From: Blastomonas sp. CACIA14H2
GTDB lineage: Bacteria > Pseudomonadota > Alphaproteobacteria > Sphingomonadales > Sphingomonadaceae
Length of the DNA stretch: 64,000 bases
Assembly: GCA_000503195.1 (NCBI GenBank)
Contig: AYSC01000006.1
Coordinates: forward strand, 1-64,000
Direction: 5' to 3'
Part shown: positions 26,693 to 35,578 of the stretch, piece by piece
Position numbering within the stretch: position 1 is the stretch's first letter
Layout of the letters: each line of letters opens with the position of its first letter
Notes under the pieces: generated by a model
Seen by the model: the letters and a program-made list of their open reading frames with translations, nothing else
What the model was told of the DNA's origin: nothing
Database searches by the model: none
Position numbers and translations under genes: made by a program

Positions 26693-27067
26693 TTACCAAT
26701 AGGGCTGGACCTGCCAGTAATTGTAGACGCTCGACTGATAGTCGCGGTCATAGGCGCGGTCACGGTCGCTTTCGGAAAAGCGCGGCGCATCCTTGAGCTG
26801 GTCGGCGGTGACGTTGACCAGATAGCCGCCCAGATCGGTGTCGTAGCTGAACTTCGACCAGGGCAGGCTGTGCAGTTCGCTACCGATGCCGAGAAAGCCG
26901 CCGACCGAGACGATGACGTCGGTGACGCGCCCTTCGCGCTTGCTGATCAGCATGTTGGTGACGGTGCCGATCTTCTCGCGATCCGCGCCATAGACGGCGG
27001 TGCCATCGACGCGGTCGCTCGAGATGGTGTCATAGCCGCGTTCGAGCGTGCTGTCGGTCATGTTCAT
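26693..27067 (-). CDS. PRC-barrel domain protein
   Basis: 124 residues. A PRC-barrel covers ~residues 18-95 (GTAVYGADREKIGTVTNMLI; VIVSVGGFLGIGSELHSLPW). The C-terminus is Tyr- and Asp-rich (RDRAYDRDY then SSVYNYWQVQ). PRC-barrel proteins of this size are common stress or envelope-associated proteins in alphaproteobacteria and have no known enzymatic role. GAGGAG lies about 9 bases before the ATG at 27067; a second ATG follows 2 codons later. Confidence 0.85.
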   Translation of the reverse strand: MNMTDSTLERGYDTISSDRVDGTAVYGADREKIGTVTNMLISKREGRVTDVIVSVGGFLGIGSELHSLPWSKFSYDTDLGGYLVNVTADQLKDAPRFSESDRDRAYDRDYQSSVYNYWQVQPYW

Positions 27068-27287
27068 GGGGTGTCTCCTCTTGCTGTCCGCCGGTTCGCC
27101 ACTGCCTTTGTCGCAAAGGAGGGCGCTGACCGGACCATGAGGCGGTTTGGGGGTCGGCCCGGCCAGCACGGCATCAAGGGTTGAGCCGGGAAAGCGTTGC
27201 TCGCCTCGTCGCAAATCGTGCTGTCATTACCGATACTTCTGTTTTTCATGGGGCTGCGCTAGGGTGCGGAGCAATTGCGCGGGGACC
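27068..27287. other. Divergent intergenic region
   Basis: 220 bases between the PRC-barrel gene (leftward) and the patatin gene (rightward), expected to hold both promoters. I see no consensus sigma-70 pair and no GGAAC-N16/17-GTT box of the general stress sigma factor in clear form. Confidence 0.4.
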
Positions 27288-29135
27288 ATGGCCCGGAGAG
27301 GATATTGGGTGACGTTGGAGCCTGATCACGATCATGCGGAGGGCAGCCTGCGCGACTGGATGCAGTCGGGCCTGTTCGCGGGCGTCGACCAGGCGGCGAT
27401 CGATGCGCTGAGCGACCGCGCGCAGCGGCTCGATCTTCCGGCCGGCAACATTCTGGTGCGCCAGGGCGACCCTGCCGATTCGCTCTATTTCCTCGAGACC
27501 GGGCGGCTGCGCGTGCTGATCGAGACGCCGACCGGCAACAAGGCGGTGGCGCAGATCGAGGCGGGCGAGCCGGTGGGCGAGCTCGCGTTCTTCGGCGGCG
27601 GCACGCGCACCGCGACGCTGCAGGCGAGCCGCGACAGCGTGGTCATGGTGCTCGACCGCGCGAGCTACGACGCGGTGGTCGCCGCCTATCCGCAGCTCGT
27701 CCCTGCCATCCTCACCGCCGTGACCCAGCGGCTCGCGGCCGTCACTGCCAAGACCCCGCCGATGGAGGCGCGGCTGCCGAGGGTGATCGCGGTGGCGCCC
27801 TGCGGGTCGAGCCGGGTCGATCCGGCGTTGCTCGGCCGGCTGACCGATGCCATCCGGGACACCGTCCCCGACGATCGCCAGGTGATGCTGGTGCGCGAAA
27901 ACGACGTGCCGCCCGGCCCCGCCAGCGCCTATCAGGCCTGGCTGCGCGAGCACGAGGCGCGGCGCGGCTATCTGCTGATCGACGCCTCGGGCGATCCCGA
28001 ATGGGGTTCGCTGGTGTGCCGCAACGCCGATGGCCTGCTGATGATCGCCGAAGCGGGCGCGAACCCGGCGATGAATCCGCTCGAACAGGCGGGCTGCGCG
28101 GCGATCGAACCGCCCAACCGTACCTTGCTCGTCGTCCGCTCTGACGCTGCCCAGCCGATCCGCGGTACCGCGGCCTGGCTGACCGGGCGCGATCCGCATC
28201 TGCACCACCACATGGCGCTCGACAGCCAGGCCGATTTCCGCCGCGTCGCGCGCTTCCTCACCGGGCGCGCCGTCGGGCTGGTGCTCGCGGGCGGCGGCGC
28301 GCTCGGCTGCGCGCATCTGGGCATCGTGCGCGGGCTGCAACAGGCCGGCGTTCCGATCGACCTGATCGGCGGCACCAGCGCGGGCGCGGCGATGGGTGCG
28401 GCGATCGCGCAGGGCCTGTCGATCGACCAGACGCTCGACCAGATGGAAGCGATGTTCATCGGCGCCAGGGCGATGCGGCGCTTCACCGTGCCGATCCATT
28501 CGCTGCTCGACCCGGCGGTGTTCGATGCCGAGCTGGAGGCGCGCTATGGCAATGCCGATATCGCCGACCAGCCGATCAACTTCTTCGCGATCTCGACCAA
28601 CCTGTCGACCAACGACCTGTACGTCCATCGGCGCGGGGCGCTCTGGCATGCGGTGCGCGCCTCGGGATCGCTGCCGACCATCCTGCCGCCGTTCATCGAC
28701 ACCGATGGCAATATCCTGGTCGATGGCGGCGTGCTCGACAATGTGCCGGTGATGACGATGCGCGCGCTCAAGTCCGGTCCCAATATCGTCGTGACGCTGG
28801 GCGAGGCAGGCCAGGTCTGGCGAATCAAGGCCGCGTACCAGTCGCTCCGGCGGCGCGGGCAGCTGATCCGCGACCTGCTGCTCCGGCGCAAGTCGGACAG
28901 CGATTTCCCGTCGATCGTCGAGATCATGCAGCGATCGATGGTGGTGGCGAGCCGCATCGCCTCGCGATCGATGCTGCGCGAGGGCGACATATTGCTGAGC
29001 CCGCCGATCGTGCCCGGCATGCAGATTCTCGACTGGCATCTGGGGCGCAAGCAGGCCGACCAGGCGGCGCATTATGTCGAGCAGCAGGTCGCGTCGCATC
29101 CGGACCTGCGCGCGCTGGCCCGGCTGGCGGACTAG
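27288..29135 (+). CDS. Patatin-like phospholipase with N-terminal cyclic nucleotide-binding domain
   Basis: About 615 residues. An N-terminal cNMP-binding domain (~25-140: AGNILVRQGDPADSLYFLETG then GELAFFGGG) is linked to a patatin domain (~320-520) with the oxyanion GGGALGCAHLG, nucleophile S364 in GGTSAGAA and D479 in VDGGVLDNVP. This is the architecture of NTE/RssA-like serine lipases that act on lysophospholipids. The CNB part may sense a nucleotide or lipid. ATG 27288 is chosen; a GTG at 27309 behind GGAGAGG is a plausible alternative. The stop overlaps that of the convergent DUF202 gene. Confidence 0.87.
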   Translation: MARRGYWVTLEPDHDHAEGSLRDWMQSGLFAGVDQAAIDALSDRAQRLDLPAGNILVRQGDPADSLYFLETGRLRVLIETPTGNKAVAQIEAGEPVGELAFFGGGTRTATLQASRDSVVMVLDRASYDAVVAAYPQLVPAILTAVTQRLAAVTAKTPPMEARLPRVIAVAPCGSSRVDPALLGRLTDAIRDTVPDDRQVMLVRENDVPPGPASAYQAWLREHEARRGYLLIDASGDPEWGSLVCRNADGLLMIAEAGANPAMNPLEQAGCAAIEPPNRTLLVVRSDAAQPIRGTAAWLTGRDPHLHHHMALDSQADFRRVARFLTGRAVGLVLAGGGALGCAHLGIVRGLQQAGVPIDLIGGTSAGAAMGAAIAQGLSIDQTLDQMEAMFIGARAMRRFTVPIHSLLDPAVFDAELEARYGNADIADQPINFFAISTNLSTNDLYVHRRGALWHAVRASGSLPTILPPFIDTDGNILVDGGVLDNVPVMTMRALKSGPNIVVTLGEAGQVWRIKAAYQSLRRRGQLIRDLLLRRKSDSDFPSIVEIMQRSMVVASRIASRSMLREGDILLSPPIVPGMQILDWHLGRKQADQAAHYVEQQVASHPDLRALARLAD

Positions 29136-29503
29136 ACCAGCCACCAGATCGCGCCGATCAGCGCGAGCGTCGCCAGCGAGAGCAGCCAGGACAGGAGCCG
29201 GATGCGCATCGGCTTGAGCGCGGTGACGCTGTGCGCGTCGAGCTCTTTCAGGATATGCCGCGCGCGCCGATCGGCCGACAGGAAGATGTAGATCGCGACC
29301 AGCAGATAGGCCGAGGCGATCGCCTTGGGCACCCATTCGGGGCTGAGTTCGCGAAACAGCGCGTTGAACCCCAGGCCGATGCCGACCGCCGCCATCCCGG
29401 TGCGCACCCAGCCGGCAAAGCTGCGCTCGTGCGCCAGGATCGTGCGATCCTCGGCCAGATCGGTGCGATCGCGCGCGAGTTCGCGGCGTTTCTCGGCATT
29501 CAT
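29132..29503 (-). CDS. DUF202 family membrane protein
   Basis: 123 residues. A charged N-terminus (DRTDLAEDRTILAHERSF followed by WVRTG) and three hydrophobic segments match DUF202/YidH. Function of the family is unknown. Its 3' end overlaps the patatin gene by 4 bases in convergent orientation. A CCTATGTT element lies about 50 bases upstream. Confidence 0.85.
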   Translation of the reverse strand: MNAEKRRELARDRTDLAEDRTILAHERSFAGWVRTGMAAVGIGLGFNALFRELSPEWVPKAIASAYLLVAIYIFLSADRRARHILKELDAHSVTALKPMRIRLLSWLLSLATLALIGAIWWLV

Positions 29504-29582
29504 CGGCCTGCTCCTCGCGCTCCACCACGCCACGCCGCCCCGCTGCACGCAGCAACATAGGCTGGGCGGGGCGACGGCGCGC

Positions 29583-29885
29583 TCAGGTGGTGGGATCAAG
29601 CGCCTCCGCCACCTCTTCGGTCTTGCGCCGCGGCAATGCGATCATGCCCAGGATGAACAGCGCGAAACACAGGCAGATCGCGTTCGGGATGATCAGCGCC
29701 CATTCGCCCTTGAGCAGCCCGAAGGTCGTCCAGGCGAGGAAGGCCAGGCTGGTCAGCGCGAACATGCCGAGCGAAAGCCCTTCCGTGGAACGGTCGCGGA
29801 TGATCTTCCACGCCTGCGGGGTGAAGCTCGCCACCGAGGCGCACGCGCCCACCGTGCCGACAACGGAAATCCAGTCGAGAGTCAT
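29583..29885 (-). CDS. SemiSWEET family sugar transporter
   Basis: 100 residues with three transmembrane helices and the PQ-loop signature FTPQAWKIIRDRSTEGLS. SemiSWEETs dimerise to move sugars down a gradient across the inner membrane. Its ATG overlaps the mscS-like stop by 4 bases (ATGA), so it is translated as the second gene of that pair. Substrate unknown. Confidence 0.9.
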   Translation of the reverse strand: MTLDWISVVGTVGACASVASFTPQAWKIIRDRSTEGLSLGMFALTSLAFLAWTTFGLLKGEWALIIPNAICLCFALFILGMIALPRRKTEEVAEALDPTT

Positions 29886-30937
29886 GAAAGCTCCAGGGGT
29901 TCGAGCGCCAGGCGGCTGCGGTTGAGCGAATCGGGAAGATCAATGGCCATGTAGCGCGCCACGGCCTCGCGCACGTCGCAGCGCAGGTCGAACAGCTCGC
30001 CGCCGTTGCGCGCGCTCATCAGCACGCGCAGCTCGAGAATGTCGGCGGTCATGTCGGTCACCTGGAGCAGCGCGACGCGGCCATCCCACAGCCGGTGCCC
30101 GCGCACCGCGTCGAGCGCGACCTTGCGCACGCGCTCGACATCGGCGGCGTGATCGGCATGGATCATCACGGTGCCGAGCAGATGGCTGGTCTGCAGCGTC
30201 CAGTTCTCGATCGGTTCCTCGAGCAGCTTCGAGACCGGAATCACCAGCCGGCGGTCGTCCCAGATCCTGAGTACGACATAGGTGAGCGTGATCCGCTCGA
30301 CCCGGCCCCATTCGCCGCGATAGACCAGCACGTCGTCGATCCGAACCGGCTCGGTAAAGGCCAGTTGCATCCCGGCGACCAGATTTTTGAGCAGCGGCTG
30401 CGCGGCGACGCCGAAGGCCAGACCCGCAAGGCCCGCCGAGGCGACCAGCGCGACGCCGATCTCGCGCACCGCCGGAATCTTGAGCAGCAGCAGGCCGATG
30501 CTGACCAGCCCGACGATGACGATGGCGATGCGGGCGAGAATGTCGGCGCGCGTCCGCCTGCGCCGCGCGGCGAGATTGTCCTCGGCGCTGACATCGGACC
30601 GCGCCTCGATATAGCCATGGACGAAACGGATGATCGCGATGACCAGCCAGCCCCAGAGCAGCGGCATGATCACCCGCACCGCGCCGGTCAGCGCGGCGGC
30701 GGCCTCGTCACCGCGCACCGCCAGGCTGTCGGTGCCGAGCAGCACCAGCGCGACCATGATCCAGCGCGAAGGCTGGCGGATGCTGCTGACCAGCGCCTCG
30801 TCCTGCAGCGTGCTGGTGCGCCGCGCGATGCGGCTGGCGATCGCCATGGCCACGGCATGCGCGACGAGCGCAACCGCAATCAGGGCCGCCGCCAGCGCGG
30901 GCGTGCGCAGCATGTCCCAAAGTTCGGATTGTTCCAT
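29882..30937 (-). CDS. Mechanosensitive ion channel family protein (MscS type)
   Basis: 351 residues from the ATG at 30937; a GTG at 30955 is in frame upstream. Several N-terminal helices precede the MscS pore and beta domain (~160-250), with Gly/Ala packing in GLAFGVAAQPLLKNLVAGMQL and FTEPVRIDDVLVY then IPVSKLLEEPIENWT. It should open under membrane tension and release osmolytes. It is coupled to the SemiSWEET gene downstream, which suggests a link between osmotic and sugar fluxes. Confidence 0.88.
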   Translation of the reverse strand: MEQSELWDMLRTPALAAALIAVALVAHAVAMAIASRIARRTSTLQDEALVSSIRQPSRWIMVALVLLGTDSLAVRGDEAAAALTGAVRVIMPLLWGWLVIAIIRFVHGYIEARSDVSAEDNLAARRRRTRADILARIAIVIVGLVSIGLLLLKIPAVREIGVALVASAGLAGLAFGVAAQPLLKNLVAGMQLAFTEPVRIDDVLVYRGEWGRVERITLTYVVLRIWDDRRLVIPVSKLLEEPIENWTLQTSHLLGTVMIHADHAADVERVRKVALDAVRGHRLWDGRVALLQVTDMTADILELRVLMSARNGGELFDLRCDVREAVARYMAIDLPDSLNRSRLALEPLELS

Positions 30938-30979
30938 CAAGGGGTAACGGCGCACGCCCGTTCGGGTTCAGCCAGGCAC

Positions 30980-31612
30980 TCAGAAAAGCGGCTGATAATT
31001 GACCTGATCGGCCAGATCCTCGCGATCGAGAATTTCCAGACGGCAGTTGACCAATCGGATCACGCCATCGGCACGCATCTGCTGGAGCGTCCGATTGACG
31101 TGCACCGACGAGATGCCGACCAGATCGGCGAGCAGCTCCTGCGTCAGCGGCATGTGATAGCGGTCGGCCTCGCCCTGGCCGCGCATCGCCAGCCGCTCGC
31201 CCAGTTCGAGGAACAGATGCGCCATGCGCTCATAGGCATTCAGACAGCCGAGGCGGAAGATGCTGTTTTCCAGCTGACGCTCGATCAGCGCGCATTCCAG
31301 CTCGACGACCTCCGACTCGGGCAGCGAGCCGAATTCGATCAGCTGCAAACGGCTGATCGACATCACTGCATGATAGAAACTGGGCTGGTTGCTGCGCCAG
31401 ACGCCGATGATCTCGCCCGGCAGATACAGGTTGGTCAGCTGGCGCCGACCATCAAAGGTGATGCGATATCCCGCCGCCCAACCTTCCACCACGAGTCGCG
31501 GACGTACGACGGTGTCACCCTGCTGGATGAAGTCGCAACGCGGCTCGATGGAACTGGGGCATTGGCGGGACTGAGACGGAAACGCGATCGGCAAGCTCGC
31601 ATGGATTGTCAT
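30980..31612 (-). CDS. Crp/Fnr family transcriptional regulator
   Basis: 210 residues. The cyclic nucleotide-binding fold is at ~25-115 (FIQQGDTVVRPRLVVEGWAAGYR; YLPGEIIGV). A Crp-type HTH is at ~150-200 (LTQELLADLVGISSVHVNRTLQQM). No FNR-type Cys cluster and no canonical cAMP-binding Arg-Ser pair, so the signal is unknown. It is related in layout to the second Crp gene at 48348. It lies upstream of mscS/SemiSWEET on the same strand with a 42-base gap. Confidence 0.87.
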   Translation of the reverse strand: MTIHASLPIAFPSQSRQCPSSIEPRCDFIQQGDTVVRPRLVVEGWAAGYRITFDGRRQLTNLYLPGEIIGVWRSNQPSFYHAVMSISRLQLIEFGSLPESEVVELECALIERQLENSIFRLGCLNAYERMAHLFLELGERLAMRGQGEADRYHMPLTQELLADLVGISSVHVNRTLQQMRADGVIRLVNCRLEILDREDLADQVNYQPLF

Positions 31613-31724
31613 GATGTTAGTGTCTCTCTGCTAGGTCCCTCCACTCGCAACCTTTCATTGAGCTGAACGCCCGTCCTTATACTGGTTTATGTTAGTGCCG
31701 GATTCGCGACGGGATGAAAAAAAC

Positions 31725-31743
31725 GGGGGGCGAAATGCCCCCC
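31725..31743 (-). terminator. Rho-independent terminator (leftward)
   Basis: GGGGGGC / GCCCCCC 7-base stem with a GAAAT loop; on the minus strand it is followed by a run of seven T. It lies 36 bases beyond the stop of the low-complexity protein gene and ends that transcript. Confidence 0.85.
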
Positions 31744-31778
31744 TCGAGTGTCGAATGCTCAATCTTTATTAATCCATA

Positions 31779-32768
31779 TCAACTTTTGGGCTTTTCGGTC
31801 TTGCCCAGGCCAGAGGGCGAATTGGAGGCACTGGCGCCATCGCGCTCGTCGTCCTGCCGATTTTTCGAGCGCCATTCGCTGAATTCCTGGTCGAACTGGC
31901 TCTGCCGCTGCTGGTTGAAGCGGTCATAGTCGCTGTCGAGCTGTTCGATCTGCTTCTGGCGCCAGCTCGAATAATGCGGATCGTGCTGGTGCCGGTGTCC
32001 CGAGCTGTCGCCCTGCTGACCCCAGCCCTGCTGTCCGCCGCCCTGCTGGTTCTGGCCATAGTGCCCCGAGCCCTGCTGGTTCTGACCGCCCTGGAAGGAT
32101 TGGCCATAGCCTCCGGCCATGCCGCCGCCATAGCCCGAAGACTGGCCGCCCTGACCGCCCGAATAGCCATAGCCGCCCGAGGGTCCGAAGCCCGATGAGC
32201 CGTAGCCGCCCTGGCCGCTGCCGCCCCCCGACTGGCCCCAGTTGCTGCCATTGCCGCCCTGCTGGTCATAGCCGCTGGGCTGGCCATAGCCCTGATTCGA
32301 CTGACCATAGCCCTGGCCCGACTGGCCATAGCCCGAAGAACGGTTCTGCTGGCCCTGGCCGGCGCCGCCCCAGCCGCCGCCCTGCGCGAAGCCGCCGACC
32401 TGCGCATAGTCCTGGCCGGACTGGCCGAAGCCGCTACCGCCGCCATAGCCGCCGCCCTGGCCCGAGCCGCCACCGCCATATTGCGCCGGATCGGCGAAAT
32501 GGCCGCCATGCTGCCAGTTGCTGCCGCCCTGCTGGTGCGACTGACCGGACTGGCCCCAGCCGCCGCCCTGGTTGTTGCCGCCCTGCTGGCCGCGCTGGTA
32601 ATCGCCCTGCCCGCGCTGGCCCCAGTTGTCACCCTGCTGCTGCTGCGGCTGGCCCTGCCCGGCTTGGCCGGACTGATGGTTTGCCGAGCGCGCATAGTCG
32701 TTTTCCTGTCGGCGCTGACCATGCTGATTGCTGTCGTTGTCGTTCCAGTTCTGATTGTTATCAGCCAC
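31779..32768 (-). CDS. Prion-like Gly/Gln/Ser/Tyr-rich low-complexity protein
   Basis: 329 residues from a GTG start (VADNNQNW) with GGAAG about 7 bases upstream; an ATG 7 codons earlier is the alternative. Residues ~20-265 are low complexity, made of irregular repeats such as GYGQSGQGYGQS, GGWGQSGQ and GQNQQGGG, with almost no aliphatic or charged residues. The C-terminal ~60 residues are different: HYSSWRQKQIEQLDSDYDRF and FDQEFSEWRSKN, a charged helical module. There is no signal peptide, so it is cytoplasmic. Composition resembles eukaryotic FET-type prion-like domains. Function unknown; phase separation or surface coating during stress is inference. It ends at a strong terminator. Confidence 0.75.
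   Translation of the reverse strand: MADNNQNWNDNDSNQHGQRRQENDYARSANHQSGQAGQGQPQQQQGDNWGQRGQGDYQRGQQGGNNQGGGWGQSGQSHQQGGSNWQHGGHFADPAQYGGGGSGQGGGYGGGSGFGQSGQDYAQVGGFAQGGGWGGAGQGQQNRSSGYGQSGQGYGQSNQGYGQPSGYDQQGGNGSNWGQSGGGSGQGGYGSSGFGPSGGYGYSGGQGGQSSGYGGGMAGGYGQSFQGGQNQQGSGHYGQNQQGGGQQGWGQQGDSSGHRHQHDPHYSSWRQKQIEQLDSDYDRFNQQRQSQFDQEFSEWRSKNRQDDERDGASASNSPSGLGKTEKPKS
31990..32710 (-). repeat. Low-complexity coding repeat region
   Basis: Degenerate repeats encoding Gly, Gln, Ser and Tyr in varying order, for example many copies of CCCTGGCC / TGGCCATAGCC-like units on the plus strand. Copy number is likely to vary between strains through slippage or recombination. Confidence 0.7.
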
Positions 32769-32914
32769 TTGAGACTTCCTTTCCTGCATTGCGGCTGCGC
32801 TTCTCGGGGAAGCAGAAGCGCTCCGGACCGCTGCCAGCATTGTCCGTAAAGCCCATGGCAGCGGCCCTTGCACAGGTTAGGAAAGGCGCGGGTTATCGCA
32901 CCGCTCGCCGCAAT

Positions 32915-33772
32915 TCAGCTGCCGACGATCACGCCGCCATTGGGGTGCAGCACCTGGCCGCTCATATAGCTCGAATCCTCGCAGGCGAGGAACAGGAAGC
33001 ACGGCGCGACCTCGTTCGGCTGACCGGGGCGTCCCATCGGCGTCGATTCGCCGAAATGCTCGAGCTTCTCCTCGCTCGCGCCGCCAAAGGGGTTGAGCGG
33101 AGTCCAGATCGGCCCCGGCGCGACGCCGTTCACGCGGATGCCCTTCTCGACCAGATTCTGCGACAGGCTGCGCGTAAAGGCGGTGATCGCACCCTTGGTC
33201 GCCGAATAGTCGAGCAGTTCGTCCGCACCCTTGTACATCGTTACCGAGGTGCAGTTGATGATCGCGGCGCCAGGCTTGAGGTGCGGCATCGCGGCCTGCA
33301 CCATGTAGAACATGCCATAGACATTGGTCTGGAAGGTGCGCTTGAGCTGCTTGTCCGAGATATCGGTAATGTCCTTGTCGGGATGCTGCTCGCCGGCATT
33401 GTTGACCAGGATGTCGATCTGGCCGAACTTGCGGATGGCCAGGTCGATGACCTCGCGGCAATGGTCGCGCTCGCCGATATCGCCCGCGATGATGACCGCC
33501 TTGCCGCCTTCTTCCTCGACCATCTCGGCGGTGGCCTGCGCGTCCTCGTCCTCTTCGAGATAGCTGATCACGACATTCGCGCCCTCGCGCGCGAACAGCA
33601 CCGCCACCGCGCGGCCGATCCCCGAATCGCCGCCGGTGACGATCGCCACCTTGCGGTCGAGCCGGCCCGAGCCGGGGTAGCGCGGCTGCCATTCGGGCTT
33701 GGGATCGAGTTCGGCCTCGAGCCCGGGCAGTTCGGCTTCCTGCATCTTCGATACGGTCTTGGTCTTGGTCAT
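32915..33772 (-). CDS. SDR family oxidoreductase, general stress protein 39 type
   Basis: 285 residues. Classical SDR with an N-terminal extension (~40 residues, EWQPRYPGSGRLDRK) typical of the YdaD/GSP39 group. The cofactor motif is GGDSGIGRA, NNAG is present, and the active site is S in NCTSVT with YSATKGA. Likely NAD(P)-dependent; substrate unknown. Members are commonly induced by general stress in Bacillus and in proteobacteria. It lies between the low-complexity protein and a ZIP transporter, all leftward. Confidence 0.88.
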   Translation of the reverse strand: MTKTKTVSKMQEAELPGLEAELDPKPEWQPRYPGSGRLDRKVAIVTGGDSGIGRAVAVLFAREGANVVISYLEEDEDAQATAEMVEEEGGKAVIIAGDIGERDHCREVIDLAIRKFGQIDILVNNAGEQHPDKDITDISDKQLKRTFQTNVYGMFYMVQAAMPHLKPGAAIINCTSVTMYKGADELLDYSATKGAITAFTRSLSQNLVEKGIRVNGVAPGPIWTPLNPFGGASEEKLEHFGESTPMGRPGQPNEVAPCFLFLACEDSSYMSGQVLHPNGGVIVGS

Positions 33773-33812
33773 GGGAATTGTCCTTCGATGGGGGGGATGG
33801 TGCGTGCCCGGC

Positions 33813-34601
33813 TCAACCCAGGGTCACGTCGAGAAACATCATGATCGCCAAACCCGCCATCAGCGCAGGGGTTGCCGATCCATGCTCGATCCGGCGGCTG
33901 GTACCGGGAATGATGTCGGCCATGACGACGAACAGCATGGCGCCGGCGGAAAAGCCCAGCGCCCAGGGGAGCGCCGCGGTCGAGGTCTGGACGATGGCGA
34001 CGCCGAGCGCGCCGCCGAACGGCTCGATCAGCCCGGTCGCGAGCGCGGCGAGGATGCATCGCGCCCGGCTCCAGCCCAAGGTCGACAGCGCCGCCGCCAC
34101 GGCCATGCCTTCGGGAATGTTCTGGATGCCGATGCCGAGCGCGGTCGCCCAGCCGAGGCTCGCATCGCCCGACATGAAGCTGACGCCGACTGCGGTGCCT
34201 TCTGGAATGTTGTGCAGCGTTACCGCGAGGATGAACAGCAGGATGCGCCGATGTTCGGCATCGTCGGCGAGCCAGCCGGGGACCGCAGCCAGCCGGGCGC
34301 GCGCGATCCGATCGATGCCCCGGCCGAGCTGCGCCATCGCCAGCGCGCCGAGCAGCACCGCGCCGATCACGATCACCGCCGCCATCTCGCGCGACGACCC
34401 GGTGGCCTCGGCCCGCTCGATGCCGGGGATGATCAACGAGAAAAAGGCCGCCGCGATCATCACCCCGGCGGCAAAACCCATCAGCAGGTTCTGCCGCCGG
34501 GCATCGGGCGCACGCCCGAGCATGACCACCACACCGCCCAGCCCGGTCAGCGCGCCTGCGATCAGGCTGCCGACGATGCCCAGGATCGCCAGTTCAGTCA
34601 T
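33813..34601 (-). CDS. ZIP family metal transporter
   Basis: 262 residues with about eight membrane helices. The ZIP metal-site motifs HNIPEGTAVGVSF (helix 4) and QNIPEGMAVA (helix 5) are present. Note that helix 5 carries Gln in place of the usual His before xPEG. It probably imports or moves zinc, iron or manganese; the neighbouring manganese catalase makes manganese supply an attractive but unproven role. Confidence 0.88.
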   Translation of the reverse strand: MTELAILGIVGSLIAGALTGLGGVVVMLGRAPDARRQNLLMGFAAGVMIAAAFFSLIIPGIERAEATGSSREMAAVIVIGAVLLGALAMAQLGRGIDRIARARLAAVPGWLADDAEHRRILLFILAVTLHNIPEGTAVGVSFMSGDASLGWATALGIGIQNIPEGMAVAAALSTLGWSRARCILAALATGLIEPFGGALGVAIVQTSTAALPWALGFSAGAMLFVVMADIIPGTSRRIEHGSATPALMAGLAIMMFLDVTLG

Positions 34602-34651
34602 GGGCGTGGGCCGGGTGGAGAGGGGTCAAGCCTGGCATCGTCAGTACAGGG

Positions 34652-35524
34652 TCAGACCTGCTTCATGCCGAGTTCGGCACCGGTGACCGGATCGACCGTG
34701 GGGTCCGATGCGGTGCGCTCGGCCATCGCCAGCACGGTGCGCAGCTGGTCCTTGGGCAGTTCGACCTCAGCGGTGCCGTCGCCGCCATCGACCGGGCCAT
34801 GCGCCTCGAGATCGTCGATCCGCTGCCACTGGTCGCCGCTGTTCCACGGGCCTTCGGTATCGCCGGGGCCGGTCGACGCGTTGACATAGAGCGAATCATA
34901 ATCGCCCATCGCGCCAAGCTTGCCCGGCGGGAAATTGTCCGCGATCGTGTAGAGCGCCTTCTCGAACGACTTCTGGTGGGCGATCTCGCGCGTCATCAGA
35001 AAGCCGAGCGCATCCTTGATGCCCGGATCGTCGGTCACGTTGATCAGCCGCTCGTAGACGATCTTGGCGCGCGATTCGGCAGCGATATTGCTGCGCAGGT
35101 CGCAGGTCGGGTCGCCGCGCGAGTCGACATAGGCCGCGGTCCATGGCACGCCCGACGAATTGGTGAGCGCGGGGCCGCCGCCATAGAGGATCGCCTGGGT
35201 ATGGCTGTTGCCGCCTGCGGTGAGCGACCGGTACAGGTCCGCTTCTTCAAGCGCGGCTTCGGCAAGGTCACCCTTCGCCCCCTTGTTGAGCATCGCGACG
35301 ATCGATCCGATCACCTCGAGATGGCTCAGCTCCTCGGTGGCGATGTCGAGCAGCATGTCCTTGCGGCCGGGATCCTCCTCGGCGAGGCCTTGCGTGAAAT
35401 AGCGCATGGCCGCGGCGAGCTCGCCATCGGGGCCGCCGAACTGTTCGAGCAGCAGCGAGCCGAGCACCGGGTTGGGCTCGGACACGCGAACGGTATATTG
35501 CAGGCGTTTGTTATGGGTGAACAT
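34652..35524 (-). CDS. Manganese-containing catalase
   Basis: 290 residues, non-haem dimanganese catalase. The ferritin-like ligands are visible: Glu in GPDGELAAAMRYF, E and H in DIATEELSHLE, Glu in AAESRAKIVYE and His in REIAHQKSFEKAL. It disproportionates hydrogen peroxide in the cytoplasm. The start MFTHNKRLQY is the conserved N-terminus. A small membrane protein gene lies 54 bases upstream on the same strand and the ZIP gene lies downstream. Confidence 0.93.
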   Translation of the reverse strand: MFTHNKRLQYTVRVSEPNPVLGSLLLEQFGGPDGELAAAMRYFTQGLAEEDPGRKDMLLDIATEELSHLEVIGSIVAMLNKGAKGDLAEAALEEADLYRSLTAGGNSHTQAILYGGGPALTNSSGVPWTAAYVDSRGDPTCDLRSNIAAESRAKIVYERLINVTDDPGIKDALGFLMTREIAHQKSFEKALYTIADNFPPGKLGAMGDYDSLYVNASTGPGDTEGPWNSGDQWQRIDDLEAHGPVDGGDGTAEVELPKDQLRTVLAMAERTASDPTVDPVTGAELGMKQV

Positions 35525-35578
35525 GCAGGTTTCCTTGGCGAAGGGCACCCCGGACCGGGATGTTCCGGGGCGTCGAGA

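Noticed and set aside
27246-29558. 770-codon leftward ORF opposite the patatin gene
   Set aside because: Shadow of the patatin-cNMP gene; no domain, no start signal and a His/Arg/Asp-biased composition.
31990-32710. CRISPR-like repeat array
   Set aside because: The repeats are irregular, without constant-length spacers, and keep an open reading frame; they are a protein repeat.
32195-33844. Long plus-strand ORF over the low-complexity and SDR genes
   Set aside because: Shadow of two leftward genes; the repetitive part is the reverse of the Gly/Gln coding repeat.
35535-35565. General-stress (EcfG) promoter before Mn catalase
   Set aside because: A GGAAC is present on the minus strand, but no GTT is found at the 16-17 base spacing.
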